A model generated the notes under the pieces. The model was not told the DNA's origin. It made no database searches and saw only the letters and a program-made list of their open reading frames with translations. This document shows, one piece after another, positions 24,671 through 37,700 of a stretch of DNA of 64,000 nt (its first letter is position 1; every line of letters begins with the position of its first letter). The DNA comes from Annona cherimola (lineage: Eukaryota; Streptophyta; Magnoliopsida; Magnoliales; Annonaceae), in contig CM059975.1 of the NCBI GenBank assembly GCA_030490835.1, positions 14,451,579 to 14,515,578 on the forward strand, in the 5' to 3' direction. A program made the translations under genes and the position numbers.

Positions 24671-24777
24671 TACAGATACGGAAGTAATATTGGTCAAACT
24701 TTGTAGATATATTTACAAATATTTATTTTAGTGAACTTCAATGCAATCATTTGTATGAATCGTTTTTATTTTTTATT

Positions 24778-25015
24778 TTTTGGATTTTTGGTCCTAACAT
24801 GTGGGCCTAAGTATAAATGTTATATGTGAAATTTTATTATTTTTAGATATTATTTAATATTTTTCGAATATTAAAAATAAAAAATTCCACCGTTCAAGTG
24901 CTCTCGCGCTTGAAAATTAGATTTTTATTTTTAACATTCAAAAAATATTAAATAATATATATACACACACACCTACTTGATCCCAAATGCTAGGACTAAA
25001 AATTAAAAAATTAAA
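24778..25015. mobile_element. Foldback element
   Basis: Outer GATTTTTGGTCCTAACATGT pairs with GCTAGGACTAAAAATT. The inner arms TTATTTAATATTTTTCGAAT and ATTCAAAAAATATTAAATAA are nearly exact complements around a GC-rich loop (TCAAGTGCTCTCGCGCTTGA). Confidence 0.7.
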
Positions 25016-26101
25016 AGAAATTATCCATGCAAGAAAGGCTGCCAGCCAAAATGAAGAAGGATTAAAGGGCTTGTCAGGTAGCTTCATAGGGAATTGTAGG
25101 ATAACTCATGTTTGGTTAACCAAAAAAATACACAAGTCTTTTATACACACGTTTTTATACAATTATTTTATTTTTCAGTTATTTTTATACATTGTTCCAT
25201 ATAATTAACATACTTTCTATTAATTTTCCAAGTTCTTTCGTACAACTATTTTTGCTCCTATCCATTATCTTTATTTATCCCGTTGGCCAACAATTTTTTC
25301 GTATATATATATATATTCCAGTCTACCACATCCTCGTTTTTCTCAGCTGCAGAATTGCAAATACCCTCCAAACCATTTTAGAAAAAAGCTTAAAATTTAT
25401 AATCGTATCCACAAATAAAAATGTAGATGCTTTACAAATGCCCGGTAATTTTAAGAAAAATAGAGTAAAATTCTCAGAGCATCTAAATTTTACATCCGAC
25501 ATCGTTTTTGGTGGCGTCCTGTAGAAGACTAATCTTCTTATCTCGGCCGAAGGTTTGACGGTGCATGACTTGACGCGGCTCATCAAAGATATTTTTGACC
25601 GAGATTTGGATAGTGACAGATGCGATCGTCCTCATAACGATGCTGACAACTGCATTATCCGCGTTCCTGCCCACAGCTGGAGTGCATGTGGTAGGAATTC
25701 GTTCAATCCGAACCGTCAAAATAGATGGGCCTCTAAATCTCACTAACTTCTCTCTCTACTCCAAATGTATGTAGATCATTGATTGACTGCCCACTGAGGA
25801 ACGGCCAAGATGGAAAAGGACAATTCCATCGCCGAAAGAGGTAACTTGCGCAAGCGAACGGCGGCACGGGATGGCTTGTAGTCTGCAGGAGCATGAAAGA
25901 AGTTGCTCCTTCCCGCACCGCGAGCATTTCAGAAGCAAAGGTGAAGGAGAGAATTAGAAAGAGATTTTCTTCTCGCCTCTCGGAAGAGAAGAGCCAAAGA
26001 CTCCGCAGTCTCCATCTCTTCAAAAGCACCGGAAACGAGCTGTCTTCATCTCTCTCTCATGTGCTTTTTTTCATTTCTTTCTTCCTAAATGACGCTTTCT
26101 C
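25016..26101. other. 5' flank of the coiled-coil gene
   Basis: AT-rich to about 25500, then mixed composition with CT-rich stretches (25748-25760, 26040-26060) leading into the GC-rich first exon. No separate gene recognised. Confidence 0.35.
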
Positions 26102-29100
26102 ATGGCGGCCTCTCTGTTATCTCCTTCTCCGCGCCACTTTTTCTCTCTCATGGAGCCCAATACCCATCGCTCCGTCTTCTGCCTGCTCTGTCTCTTCCTC
26201 CTGTTTTCCCTTTCCGTCTTTCTCTACAGAAAGAAGAAGAAAAACCCAACAAAACCCATCTCAACTCACCTCTCCATCTTCCCGTTCTCCATCTATCCGC
26301 CCCTGAAACGGCCCCACCAAACCCCGTCCAAGCAGCTCTTTGTACAGATCCTCACCTCCCCCCATTCCCCCAAATGGGCCGCTCCCGATGGAGCTAGCAG
26401 CGATGCAGCTGATGGGTCGGCAGAGAATCCTCCGTCCGCTGATGGTCCGGAGCCGGATTTGGACGCGGACGCAGCCGAAGACTTCGGTAAGGGCGGGAGG
26501 GAGTTGAAGGGGAAGAGGAAAAAGAAGAGGGGGAAGAAGAAGCGTCAGAATCCTAGGGCGGAGGACGACAGCGGCCGGGAAGAAGATGAAGGTCAAAGAG
26601 AGAATCATGGTGCTGCGGCGGCGGCGGCGGCCGCGGCGAAGCCGACTCTTGAGTGCATGTATCCGTTCACCTCGTCGTCGAGTGCGACGCAGAGGAAGAT
26701 CAAGCTGCATTACGATGAGCTCGTGAAGTCGAATGAAGCTAAGGCACTGACAATGGCGCAGGTATGGCCGGGCTGGTGCTTCCCGCTCCTGTTTTGGGTG
26801 CTGTTCGTTTGTCTTCGTGTTTCGGAGAAATGGCTAGACTAGGAAGAATGAACTTGCTTGAAAGATTGGGAATCTGTTCGGGTTGCGAACAGTAGATATC
26901 TCTGCCTTTATTTCTGCATCTGTGGTTCATAATCCCATCTGCCTGATTATTGTTTGGAAGAAAGAAAGAAAAAAGGGGAAAAGCTGAGATTCATGAGGGT
27001 GATTCTAGGAGAATTTCTTATCATCATCTTTCCATGTTTTAGTGAATGGATTAATAGAAGCTCTCGAGTCTTATTATAAATCTGATTACTGAATGAAGGT
27101 TCTGTTGATGTCCTCATATGCCTCACAAAGCTGTTGTAAATCTATGTTTAGTTTGTCTTGTTAACAAAGAAGCCAATCTTAACTTTGTTGTGGGCGGCTA
27201 GGGCAAGTGATATCTCTTCATGTTTGTAACTCGAAAGAGCTCCTCAGCTTGAGCTTCATCTCAACTTGTTTTCGCATACATTCTTAACAAATGCCTAAGC
27301 ATGTGAAATTGTTATATCTCAGCTGTAGCTTGAGTCAAACTGAACCTAGCTTGAGCAAAATTGCTGTGTCTTACCTCATCCACTAGCAACATTTATGGCC
27401 TAAGTAAGATGGTGTTCGTCAATGAAATCAATGCGAGCAAGTTGACTAGAAAAGATAACCTCAATAGGTTGAGCTTAATTGCCACATCAGTCACTGCTGA
27501 ATGGACAATGAAATTGAGAAGATATGCAAGACAGACCTGATCATTGCCACTGTCAAATGACTGGTAGCTTGCAGTGTTATGATTCCAGTTCGTAAATTTG
27601 GTTCAGTGATTTTGACCATGAATTGCAGTAGACAAAAAGTCGCTACCGGAAAATATTAGCCTTCCTCATTTCTCTTGGGTCTTGCATAGCTGCCAATGCC
27701 AAATAAAATCAGCCATTCTAGTTGGTAGGTGCATAATTAATGCATCAGAAGGGGGAAATTGGGGATATTGCTAGTCAATAGTTGAAAACATGATGGCTAT
27801 AAATAAAGATCACAAAAGAAACTATCCTCATCTGTGAAACACATGATTCTGAATATCAGTATTGAATGCTGTACCAGCTGCCCCAAATTTGTTAGGTTGT
27901 ATGGATATCGATTAGTGGTGGGGGCATATCAAGCTATCAGCCCATATTAGACATTTTTTCGATAAGAAAAAACTGATTTAAAAAGTATTCAAAAAAATAA
28001 AAAAATTTGAGGTATATGATATAAAATTGTTTCGTGTTTTCTATGTGTTAATGATGTTGTATGGCTGCATACTTTCCAAGAATGGTTGTCCTTTTCTATC
28101 ACTTTGTGTGGTAATTATTATTCTCTACATCAAATGGAAATGAGTGTGCATCCTTTAAATGTATTTTGCATGTATTGTCACATGCTAATCGGTAAATACT
28201 AATTTACTACTTGGTTTGGATCTTGAAGTTGCATTTGCAATCAAACATATTATAGGCGAAAGTAATGCTTACATTTGTAACATTCTCAAAAAGAAAGATA
28301 CATTTTGTTGTTGACTTTTTAGAATAAAAAACTAGAGAATTATATAAAAATCAAAATCATCTGTAAAAGCATCACAACATAAAAAAATCCTTTGAGATCA
28401 TCTTGCATTTTTCTGAATTAAGAAGGATTGTTTTTAATTTAAAATTCTAAGTTCTATTCTACCAAATCTGGATCGATGTTTGAAAATCAGTCAGAATTCC
28501 CAAAAGAGCTTGCTTTGATTTATGTACCTACTCAAATGATATTGAAAAAACTTATTGCCAAACTGTACCCTTATTAAGTAGGGTGGTCATTTTGAAAATG
28601 AAAAAAGAGTAAATGGAAAGAATGTATGTTATCTCTGGTAGCTTATATTATTTTTTATATGAAATTTCAATGATGATAGCAAGGTCGTATTTCATTTGCT
28701 GTCACTGTATGTAATCATGATTGTTGGTAATGTATTAAAATTATTAACAGCTGCAGTTGTTTCTCTTTCACATGGTCAACCATTGTGGCCTTTTGTGGTT
28801 CTCAAGCTCTACTAGTCCCAAGTGTTTCTTGCTTGTTGCTGCTTTGTTTAATTACTGCTGACCATACTGCCTCAAGTCTTTTTCTTACTGTCTTCAATGA
28901 TATGGATGGCTAAATTATTGTTGCTTCTTGTTTTGCAGGTTGGCCAGTTTGCAAATTGCCTTATTGAGGCAAGGAATGAATTACAGCACAAGTATGTTTT
29001 TTTTTTTGTTTTGTTTGCTTTTTAGCAATCTAGAAGACTTGGCAATTTTTATCTTTACAAGATAGTAAAAGAAGTTTGATGGTCTTTTCTTTTCCTTGTT

Positions 29101-30331
29101 TGGCTAAGGATCTTAAGGATAATTAACAGTTGACATGTTTCCTTCTCCTGCAGGTCTGAGATCATCCAGAGGAGGTTTACAATAACAAAAGCATTACTGT
29201 TTAAAGCAGACAGGTCATCATTTGACCGTCTTTGTCAACAGGTTTGTGATGTTGCTCTCCTATGGCCTTGGCAATGGACAAAACAATATGATGGAATGAG
29301 GCCTTTACTTTAGACGTAAGAATCATTTTGGTGGATTTGTATTTGCAGATATACAAGCTAGAGGCAGAACAGAAGAGGTTAGAGGAAGATGCAACTGTTT
29401 ACAACCGACTGCAAGAACAACTAAAGCTATCACCAGCATACAAGAAGGTGACCATTGCGAAATCTTTATTCCAGAATACAGTCTGTAGATATGGTTCCAG
29501 CCAAGTTCTGACTCCATCTCTCTCACCTTTTTATAAAGATGCTCGAGATTGGGTCCCGCATGGAGTTGCAACCCAGTTCAGGAAAACTAGCAGAAAGCCC
29601 AGATGCCGAATATGGTGATATCTCATTTGAAGAGTTACTAGCCCAAGAGAAGAAGGATTCCTTTTGGTAGGTGGCTCAGTGGCTGATCTTTCACTTTCAG
29701 TTTTTTATCTTTGCTTGTACTTGTTACCAAAGGATCCGGGATCCCCTTTGTTTTCATCGAAGAGAGATCATTATGGCATGCATAGGCATATTGAAGCTGC
29801 AACTTTGGTTTTTCTAATTCCATGGGCTCTGCTGCATGTTCTTCTGGCTTGAAGGTAGTACTATTAATGATCTGGGCCCTGAAAAGATTTCACTGTTTTT
29901 TGGTAAACTCATCAGCTGGTTTGCATGCATCCCATTTCAATGGGGAAATTTAAAAGGCATTGTCGCCTGGCCTATTCAATGCCCAGTTTTGTTTCCATAG
30001 TCCATACAAACCAGCTGTGATGATGTAGGGGTGTGTGCTTTGCATTGTGCATTGGTGCCACACAATGGCTAATCCAGCAATGCTCCAGCTCATAAAGGAG
30101 CATTTTGCCAGAAAATCTGCAATACAAAATTGAAGGGCCATTGGTGAATGACTTCTTAAATGCCTGGTTGATGAACCCATCTTGATTGAATATAGACCTG
30201 CATTTCTGAATTGGCATCCCGTGCCTCCATTTCCTTATTTTGTGAAGAGCCGTGCTTTCCTCCTTGGGGTTTTAACATTGGTTTCTCTTTTCAGGCAAAG
30301 AAATGGAAAGCTGAGATCCTGCACGAGCTAG
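26102..30331 (+). CDS. Membrane-anchored coiled-coil protein of unknown function
   Basis: Exons: 26102-26761, 28939-28991, 29154-29241, 29349-29447, 29539-29666, 30295-30331 (TAG). All introns are GT-AG and phases agree; the product is 354 aa. The start is the first ATG after an in-frame TGA and has a good ATGGCG context. Residues 24-42 form a hydrophobic segment followed by Arg-Lys4, which suggests a type II-like membrane anchor. Residues about 85-180 are low complexity: acidic/Pro-rich, then a very basic KGKRKKKRGKKKR block, then nine alanines (171-179). Residues about 185-305 are mostly helical and coiled-coil-like (IYKLEAEQKRLEEDATVYNR at 268). The tail is acidic and ends NGKLRSCTS. No catalytic motif is visible and I cannot name the family. 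The contrast between a disordered N-terminal half and a tightly spliced helical C-terminal half suggests the latter is the conserved part. The 2.2-kb first intron shows no other gene. Confidence 0.85.
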
Positions 30332-31589
30332 GTGGAGGTCCAGATTCATACAGCTGGGATCCTTCACAAGCTAATTAGAATCTTTCAAAGTATAGATGCC
30401 CTTTTCTGCAAGGAGCATGTACATCTGCCCATCTGAAGATTTTGCAAGTGCAGATTTTTTGGGATCGCAATCCCTTTCTAGTTCTTGCTTGCTTCCATGA
30501 TGGTGTTTCTTTTGTCTTTATTTTTCCATCAAAAGCAGATCCTAGGTAATCACCAACACTACCACGTGGAAGTTCTTCCGTAGAATGACACTGCGGGATG
30601 TGTTTGGATGCATTGCTGAATTGAATTGCTACATTCAAAAGTCTGATATGAGATTGGACATTACCAAATTGGAAGTGCATACCGCGGCAGACCATTGTTG
30701 GAGACCTACTTAGAGTTGCATCATTCCAAGCAGGGATCCATAAATTATTGGAACGGTGTTCTCGATTATTTCACTATCAGCGCGAAATGTCCTTGCAATT
30801 TGGTGAATTCCCTTGTGTTGAGACCAAAAAATTTGGTGTCCAATCCACTTGTGCATCCAAATGGAGCCTAAGTTAAATTTGTGACTTGGGAATGAATATA
30901 GCACCGAATCTCGCCAACAACCTTATTGACGATATATGTTTAACACTGATTTTTTTTTTTTTTTCCTTTTGCAAATCGACAATGAAAATAGTTGATTATA
31001 GCGTTTCCCCGATGACATTCAAATTCGTATCTTGATCTGGAGGTGTTCCACCATTTGCAAGTGTACATCTAGCTTAGGGAATATCATATGAACTCTTTTC
31101 AATCATCCCGAGTACGATGACATAAGCTGCTTAGCAGCTCGCGCTTAAAACAGCTCTTTTAAAAAGATTTTTTTTGGGGTAAATTTTTTAACTTCGCGAT
31201 CTCCTGCAGCTCCGGTCAAAAATATGTTATATATTTTTATACATGCGTGCCCCATGTAGATATTTCACACTGTCGGCCGTTTTTCGAATTTATTTTGTAT
31301 TTTATTCTGATTTTGAAAATTTAAATTCAGGGCATGGAGAGTTTGTTTTTGAAAATAAAAAATAAAATACCAATTAAAATTCAAAATTGCCAAATTGTAC
31401 GTGGTGAAAGATCCAAGTGTGGCAGGCATGTTTCTAAAAAAAATTTAAATTTATTTCTAGCAGGCATTGCTGCTTAGTGGGCCAGCGGCTGGAGATCGTT
31501 GGGCATTATCTTTTGGTAATTATCAACTAGGCACAGATCTGTTCATGGGTTGGGCTGGGCCTGCCAAGACACCGTGGGTGGGTACCATA
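30332..31589. other. 3' flank of the coiled-coil gene
   Basis: The first few hundred bases probably hold the 3' UTR. No gene was recognised; a T-run lies at 30951-30963. Confidence 0.35.
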
Positions 31590-31830
31590 TTTGGACTAGT
31601 CATGATTAAATTTAAAATTTTTTACTCTCCATTTTTAATTGTTTCTTCACATATTTTTACACAACTATTTTATTTTTAATCACTTTTTATAACTAGTATT
31701 AATTTATCTATTTTAACTTAAATTTTTTTATTTTTCATCATTACCTCTGTGGCCCTATCATATTATATTACTTGTATCATTTCAAAAAGTTTTGTATCGA
31801 AATTTTTCTCAGTTCTATCGGACGTCAGAC
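31590..31830. mobile_element. AT-rich MITE fragment, GTGTGTTTGG family
   Basis: Contains TTTTACTCTCCATTTTTAA, TACACAACTATTTTATTTTT and ATTTATCTATTTTAACTTAA, the family interior. The termini are degraded. Confidence 0.5.
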
Positions 31831-32473
31831 ATTTTCAAGTTTGGGTTCACTTGGGATGACTAAATTAACGTCAGAGAAATGACATATTTATTTACAATAG
31901 ATTTTTTTTCTTTGATAGGATATACAACAGATTTTGATTCTATCATATCTTGTTCATGAATCTTCGAATGCTTTTGAAAGAGTTTGTTGCATTATTTTGG
32001 AGTTGCGATGGCTCAAATTCCATCAGGAGATTCAGGTCGGATCTGGACCGGAACAGCGCGGGCGAAATCCAAGTTATAATTGGAATGGGTCGAGCCATAA
32101 CTCTGTCATTTGTTCTGCTGGAAGATGAATTAAATGCAAGCCCCGGTTCATGGTTTCTATCGTTCTGGTGTTGATGGTTGCTTAACGCCGTTTGACCAGG
32201 TGGTTCGATGATCTTCTTCCCATGAGTGGGTGGCTGGAAAAATCTTCATAGATTCGCCCAATTTTTGTGGAATTCTATTTCTCGGACGTGGACGAATGAA
32301 TCTGAATTCAAGGCGATTAATTTACGGCAATCAAGGGCTTGTACTCGCCTTTCCCAGCAATGAATGCAATCTACTGATGACATAAAGCTCAGGCTGCTGG
32401 ATCTTCATCCCCGCATGTGGCGACGCATGCACTCCTGTCCAGTGATCACAGCGCACTGGCCCCGCCTCCAAAT

Positions 32474-33117
32474 TAGTGGTGCAACTCGGGTTCATGAAAC
32501 TCGGGTTCATCTCGATCCTAACCCTAACCCTATTTATAAAACATCAATCCTCACCCTAATCCTAACCCTATTTGTAAAACCTAAACTCTAACCCTATTTT
32601 CGAAAATTGGGTTCGGGTTGAGTTTCAAGTTGGAATTTATGTTGACGAATTTACATTTTATTTAAAAGTGATAAGTTTAGAATTTCATATGAATAAATAA
32701 TAATAATAAATCATGTAGGTAAACATAATAATATATAATCAAACTAATATTTTTTAAAAATAGTAATATAAAGAATATTTTTAGAAAAAATTTAACAACA
32801 AAACTAAGATAAAGGAAAAAATTAATAAGTGTAAAAGTGAATGATAGAAATAAAAGATAAATATAAATTAAATAATATACTTTATTTACAATAAAATTAC
32901 AATATGCCAAATATGTATTCAAATATAGATATAATAACATAAAATATGAAGAATATAAAGAAATATTGTTTAAATAGTATGTATATAATATATTTTATAA
33001 TAAATATTAAATAGGAAATCAGGCTCGGGTTCGGACTCACTAGAACCCTAACTCTACCACGTTAACAATCGGGTTCGGCGGGTCGGGTTCGGTCTCAACC
33101 CGGCTCAAGTTGCACCC
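32474..33117. mobile_element. TIR element with GTGCAACTCGGGTT ends and CCCTAA-rich borders
   Basis: GGTGCAACTCGGGTTCATG at the left matches the complement of GGCTCAAGTTGCACC at the right. Just inside are repeated AACCCTAACCC/AATCCTAACCC words (left) and GAACCCTAACTCTACC, CGGGTTCGG (right). The middle 400 bp are very AT-rich and non-coding. Confidence 0.6.
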
Positions 33118-33702
33118 CTGCTCCGAATACACCTTGTTGCTAAATTTCCCTTTTAAAAATGCTGTTAAAGGTATAAAAAATTTAGAAGTCGGAACTACGT
33201 TTTCATGACAAACTAGAAATATATAAATACGGCCCAACAAACAGGGACGGAATTATTCCTTCCGAATCTTTATTTGTTCGGCGGATATAAAATCAGCCGT
33301 TGTTGTTAGCACCAATTAGAGCACTCTGCGAATCAGAAGCCAGCGCTGTGAGCTGATAGCAGGAGAAATTCAAATTTCAAAGCGCGTAGCCAATCTATCA
33401 ACCTATCGAGTGTACCTTTTTGATGAGCTGGACCGTCCATTTCTAAGAACAAACAACTCAAGAGCAGCTGTCGCTACCGCGCCATCAACGTAGCAGCGTC
33501 GTTTGTCCGCCGGATGGGGCCATTTTTTTTTTTCATTTGGAAAAGAAAAAAATTTTCACCGTTACTCTCGCATTTTCTGCGTGATGTTTCACATCTTTTT
33601 ATATGGTTATCCAATTTATTTTAACTTTATTTTTTAATTATTATCCTAATTATATCATTTCATTTTCTTATTTTTTCATTTTTTTTTAAATTTCCTTTTT
33701 GT

Positions 33703-33863
33703 TGAATGCCAAAAGCAACTTATTGTATACAATCATTGGCTAAGTACTTGTTTCAAACCATATAATTTTTTTTTTAATTTCCTTTTTTTTTGAATGCCAA
33801 AAGCAACCTATTGTATACAATTATTGGCTAAGGACTTATCTCAAATCATATAAGTTTTTTGAA
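33703..33863. repeat. 88-bp tandem duplication
   Basis: TGAATGCCAAAAGCAACTTA at 33703 and TGAATGCCAAAAGCAACCTA at 33791. The following ATTGTATACAAT..ATTGGCTAAG also repeats with few changes. Confidence 0.85.
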
Positions 33864-33969
33864 TTAAATATATATCACTGTTCATAAGATAAATTTTCAA
33901 TTCTCAATATGACTTTTTTAATTTCTAATATAATTTTATTTATTCCCATTTACATCATTACATTCTTAT

Positions 33970-34256
33970 TTTAGGTGTGTTTGACAATTAATATAAAATG
34001 ATAAGTTAAAGCTTTTTAATATAAAACTTTTCACTCTCCACAACTATCATATTTTTTAATCATTTTTTTACATTTTTCTATACAACTACCCTACTTTTTA
34101 ATCATTTCTACACAACTATCCACATAACTAACCTATCTATTTTGACTTTATCCTTTTTACTACTCATCATTATCCCTATCGTATCACATCATTTGACAAT
34201 TTTTCATCTACAAAATTTTTCATCAAAAGTTGTATTCATTACCAAACACATCATTC
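33970..34256. mobile_element. GTGTGTTTGG-family MITE
   Basis: TTAGGTGTGTTTGACAATTA at the left and ATTACCAAACACATCA at the right. The interior has AACTAACCTATCTATTTTGA. Confidence 0.7.
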
Positions 34257-34479
34257 ATATACAAATACAAATTCCATACAAGAATATTGTATTATTCGAA
34301 ATACTTTCTAAATTTTTTTTTCTTATAAATCTTATTAAAAACATTTTTAAAATTGCAGCTGCGTCAAAATGGTTTAAATAAAAACCAACTTTTTAGAGAA
34401 GAATGGTATAGTATAACTTATTCGAGATAAGTAAAACTAATAAAAAGAGGGTTAGAAACTGTGTTTGGATTTTAGAAGC

Positions 34480-34763
34480 GGGAGGTGGCTGCTTAGCCTG
34501 CTTATTCGGGAATATCATATGAAGCCTGTACACGTAAAAAGCTGCGACGGACCCATGCCAGACGTACATATCGACGGAACCCAGCTGGCAGATTTTAAAG
34601 AGGATACCGCTCGAGTGGCCTTCCCACCTCCCTCTTGCAGTCCCCTCGCTCTTCTTCTTTCCAGAGCTAGGGTTTTTCTCCACCTTCCATTTCTATTTTG
34701 CGCACTGCCTTCATTTCTCTCAACCGCTCCAGCGAATCTTTTCAAGCGAAATCTCCGTAGAAA
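34480..34763 (+). promoter_or_regulatory. NAP1 copy A promoter / 5' UTR block, shared with copy B
   Basis: The stretch aligns with 42485-42762 upstream of copy B, including GACGGACCCATGCCAGACGT and CTGGCAGATTTT. A telo-box-type motif TAGGGTTT lies at 34668-34675, about 90 bp before the ATG; in plants such motifs near the transcription start are common in ribosomal-protein and cell-cycle/chromatin genes. Transcription probably starts shortly before the motif. Confidence 0.6.
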
Positions 34764-37700
34764 ATGAGCAATAACAAGCAGCAAGGCGACTTCAACAAGT
34801 CAGATCTCGGTTCTTCTCTTCCTACCGCCGCGGCAGGCACGCAAGCACGCTCTCCCTACCGTTCCTCTCGCATCTCTACCTATCCTTCTCCTCCATAGCG
34901 TTGTTAATTGATATGCGCTCATTTGCTGTGTATTCCTTGCAGCTTTGAGCTTGGAGGATCGAGCTGACCTTGTCAATGCACTCAAAGTATTGATGCCTCT
35001 CTATTTTCCTCTTTTTATCTGGTATTTCTGACTGGTTCTGGGTTTTCTGATTTTGCAATTGCTTTATTCGAATTCCTTTGTTCACCCCTTGCAGAACAAG
35101 CTGCAGAATCTGGCCGGACAGCATTCGGATGTGCTGGAGACTCTCTCTCCGAACGTCAGGAAACGCGTTGAAGTCCTCCGAGAGATCCAGGTCTGCTTCC
35201 CTTTTAATTTATGAAATTTTATGGTTGGCCGTTATGTCATTGGGAAATGGAGCTGTGATGGATTTCGTTAATAGGTCTTAAGGATGGTTTTATCATTGGC
35301 TGAATAGGTTAGATGATTGCTTCTAATAAGTTACTGTTTGCTTGATTGCTTTGGCTATGTGTGGTCATCTGATTTCTGATGTGATTAGAGCATTGAGGCG
35401 CTTTTTCCCACCAAGGGCGTCGTTGACTAATTAATAAAAGGACTTGTGGTGGCGGATGAATTGATTGGTTTGCTAATGTTTTGGTGTTTTTATGATTTTA
35501 TCTCTTCATGGTCCTTGTGCAGGAAGCATTGCCTTCTGAACTTGTATATGCTGAGAGAACATGATGGTGCATGTGATTTTAAAATGTTGTTACTGCAATT
35601 GTTATTTGCCTATGAATGTGTGCATGATGCATAATCTTTTTGTTTCTACCAATGTCTTGTATACCTAGGATCATGATCGGAAATTTACAGCTAGTCAACT
35701 GAATCAACAAAGTCAATTCTGTTTCATTTTGGCTTATTGAGTGGAGGGACTTCTTGATTTTATCATGTGAGGTTTACAAGTGCTATACTTACATATTTAA
35801 TGAAGAAATAGGTTTCATCTTTGGTGATTCTGCTGTGATATTTTATTTGCTTTGTATAGCAGTATATGAATCAGCTGGGTCATGGTGTGTTGGAATTTAA
35901 AGCAGTAGTTATTCCATGTATGCTGATATTTGAAAGCTGATTTTTCATCTTGGAAGGATCATAATGTGGACTGGTTAGAACAGTCTGCAGTGCATACAAG
36001 GACCTGGAGATTGGGCAATTATCATGCACATATACTCAAATTTCTGAACTCACACGAAAGGATAGATAATTTATACTGTGGAGAAGTCTTTCTTCATCTG
36101 TTTTTTCGTCTGAAAGTGGAAAAATGGTATGCATCTCTAACAAGGCTCCCATTGGTGGCTTTTTCGGATTGTCCAGAAGTTACAATCATTCTTGATACTG
36201 TGTGGGTGCTGATAGACTGTATTATAGGGCTTCTTCTCTTTACCAGTTTTTTTCCTTTATTCTTTCATTGCTCAGGTCTTGTCCACTCAGCCCCACGTTT
36301 TGATCCCTGTCTCAGTTTTCGAGGAATCTGGATTTTTCTGTGTACAATGCGACACATTATCCTCATGTGCACACTTCTCACAGTTTGAGTATATGGAATT
36401 GATTGTCTCAATGATAAAAATGTTTTTGTGCAAACCAGCAATTTGTGTTTGAACATTAGGGTTTGCATTCATTGACGTTTTCAGAAGTAGAGATAGATGG
36501 TTTTTTTTTTTTTTCTTTTTCTTTTTGAGCTCCATGCCATAATAGCAGTCTCCCAAACATAGCATGATTCCATGTGTGTTATTATTCCTTAATTGAAATG
36601 CTCAAATCCATTTATTGCAGACAGTTTTTTTTTTTTTCAAATATTGTATTACACTTTTTTGCTTCTTGTCCCTCCATTCTTATTATTAATGGGGGCATAT
36701 GATAACGACCTCTGGACTTCATACAAAGTTTCTATTTAGGTGATTCTCTGATTGTTTCATAAACTGCAGAGTGAACACGATGAGCTGGAGGCAAAGTTCT
36801 TTGAGGAAAGAGCGGCATTGGAGGCTAAGTACCAAAAGCTTTATGAACCACTTTACACAAAGGTAGAGCACCTTGCATTTGTGATAGATGACTTTTGTCC
36901 AACATTGCCTTGGCATAATCTGAGAAGCAATAAAAGGCCATTCGCTTGGCTTATTGGATACTGTATCTTCATGGGGCTTGCAGTGTGGATATGGATTTCA
37001 ATTACTTTGCTTATTTATATGCAAGTTGTTGGTTCAATTTTTACTGTATATACTATTATGTGTTTCATGTACTTTATGAGGTAAATTCTTTTGAAATCTC
37101 TACAGAGGTATGATATTGTGAATGGTGTTGTTGAAGTTGAAGGCATTTCAAGTGAACCTGAAGATGGAACTGCTGGGGATGATAAATCTGTGGAAGGTAT
37201 TTTACTAGTTATCAAATGGACCTAGTTTAATCTTTGGCAGTGTGCTTATTCTGGTTGCTCGTTTGCCTTTGTTTTTCCTTTTTTTTTTTTTTTTTTTAGA
37301 GAAAGGAGTGCCTAGTTTTTGGCAAAATGCAATGAAAACAAATGAAGTCCTTGCTGAAGAGGTAATGTTGGTGCTCAGTTGAACTTTTTCCATTCTTTTA
37401 TTTTTTGTTTCCTCACAGGTTTGAATTTTGTTTTCCTTGGTTCTCGGTTCAGATCACAGAGCGTGATGAAGGGGCACTAAAGTACCTCAAAGATATCAAG
37501 TGGTGTAGGATCGATAGCCCCAAGGGTTTCAAGATTGAATTCATCTTTGATAGCAATCCTTACTTCAAGAATTCTGTCCTTACAAAAACATATCACATGA
37601 TTGATGATGATGAACCTATTCTAGAGAAAGCTATAGGGTAAGCAGAGTTGCCTCCCTTGTCGTGTAACCTTTTGATCTTATCTTTTTTTGCACTTGACAT

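Noticed and set aside
26261..26710. 149-codon minus-strand frame
   Set aside because: It is the antisense of exon 1 of the coiled-coil gene, open only because of GC-rich codon bias.
32510..32600. Interstitial telomere array
   Set aside because: Only a few imperfect CCCTAA words, confined inside a TIR element.
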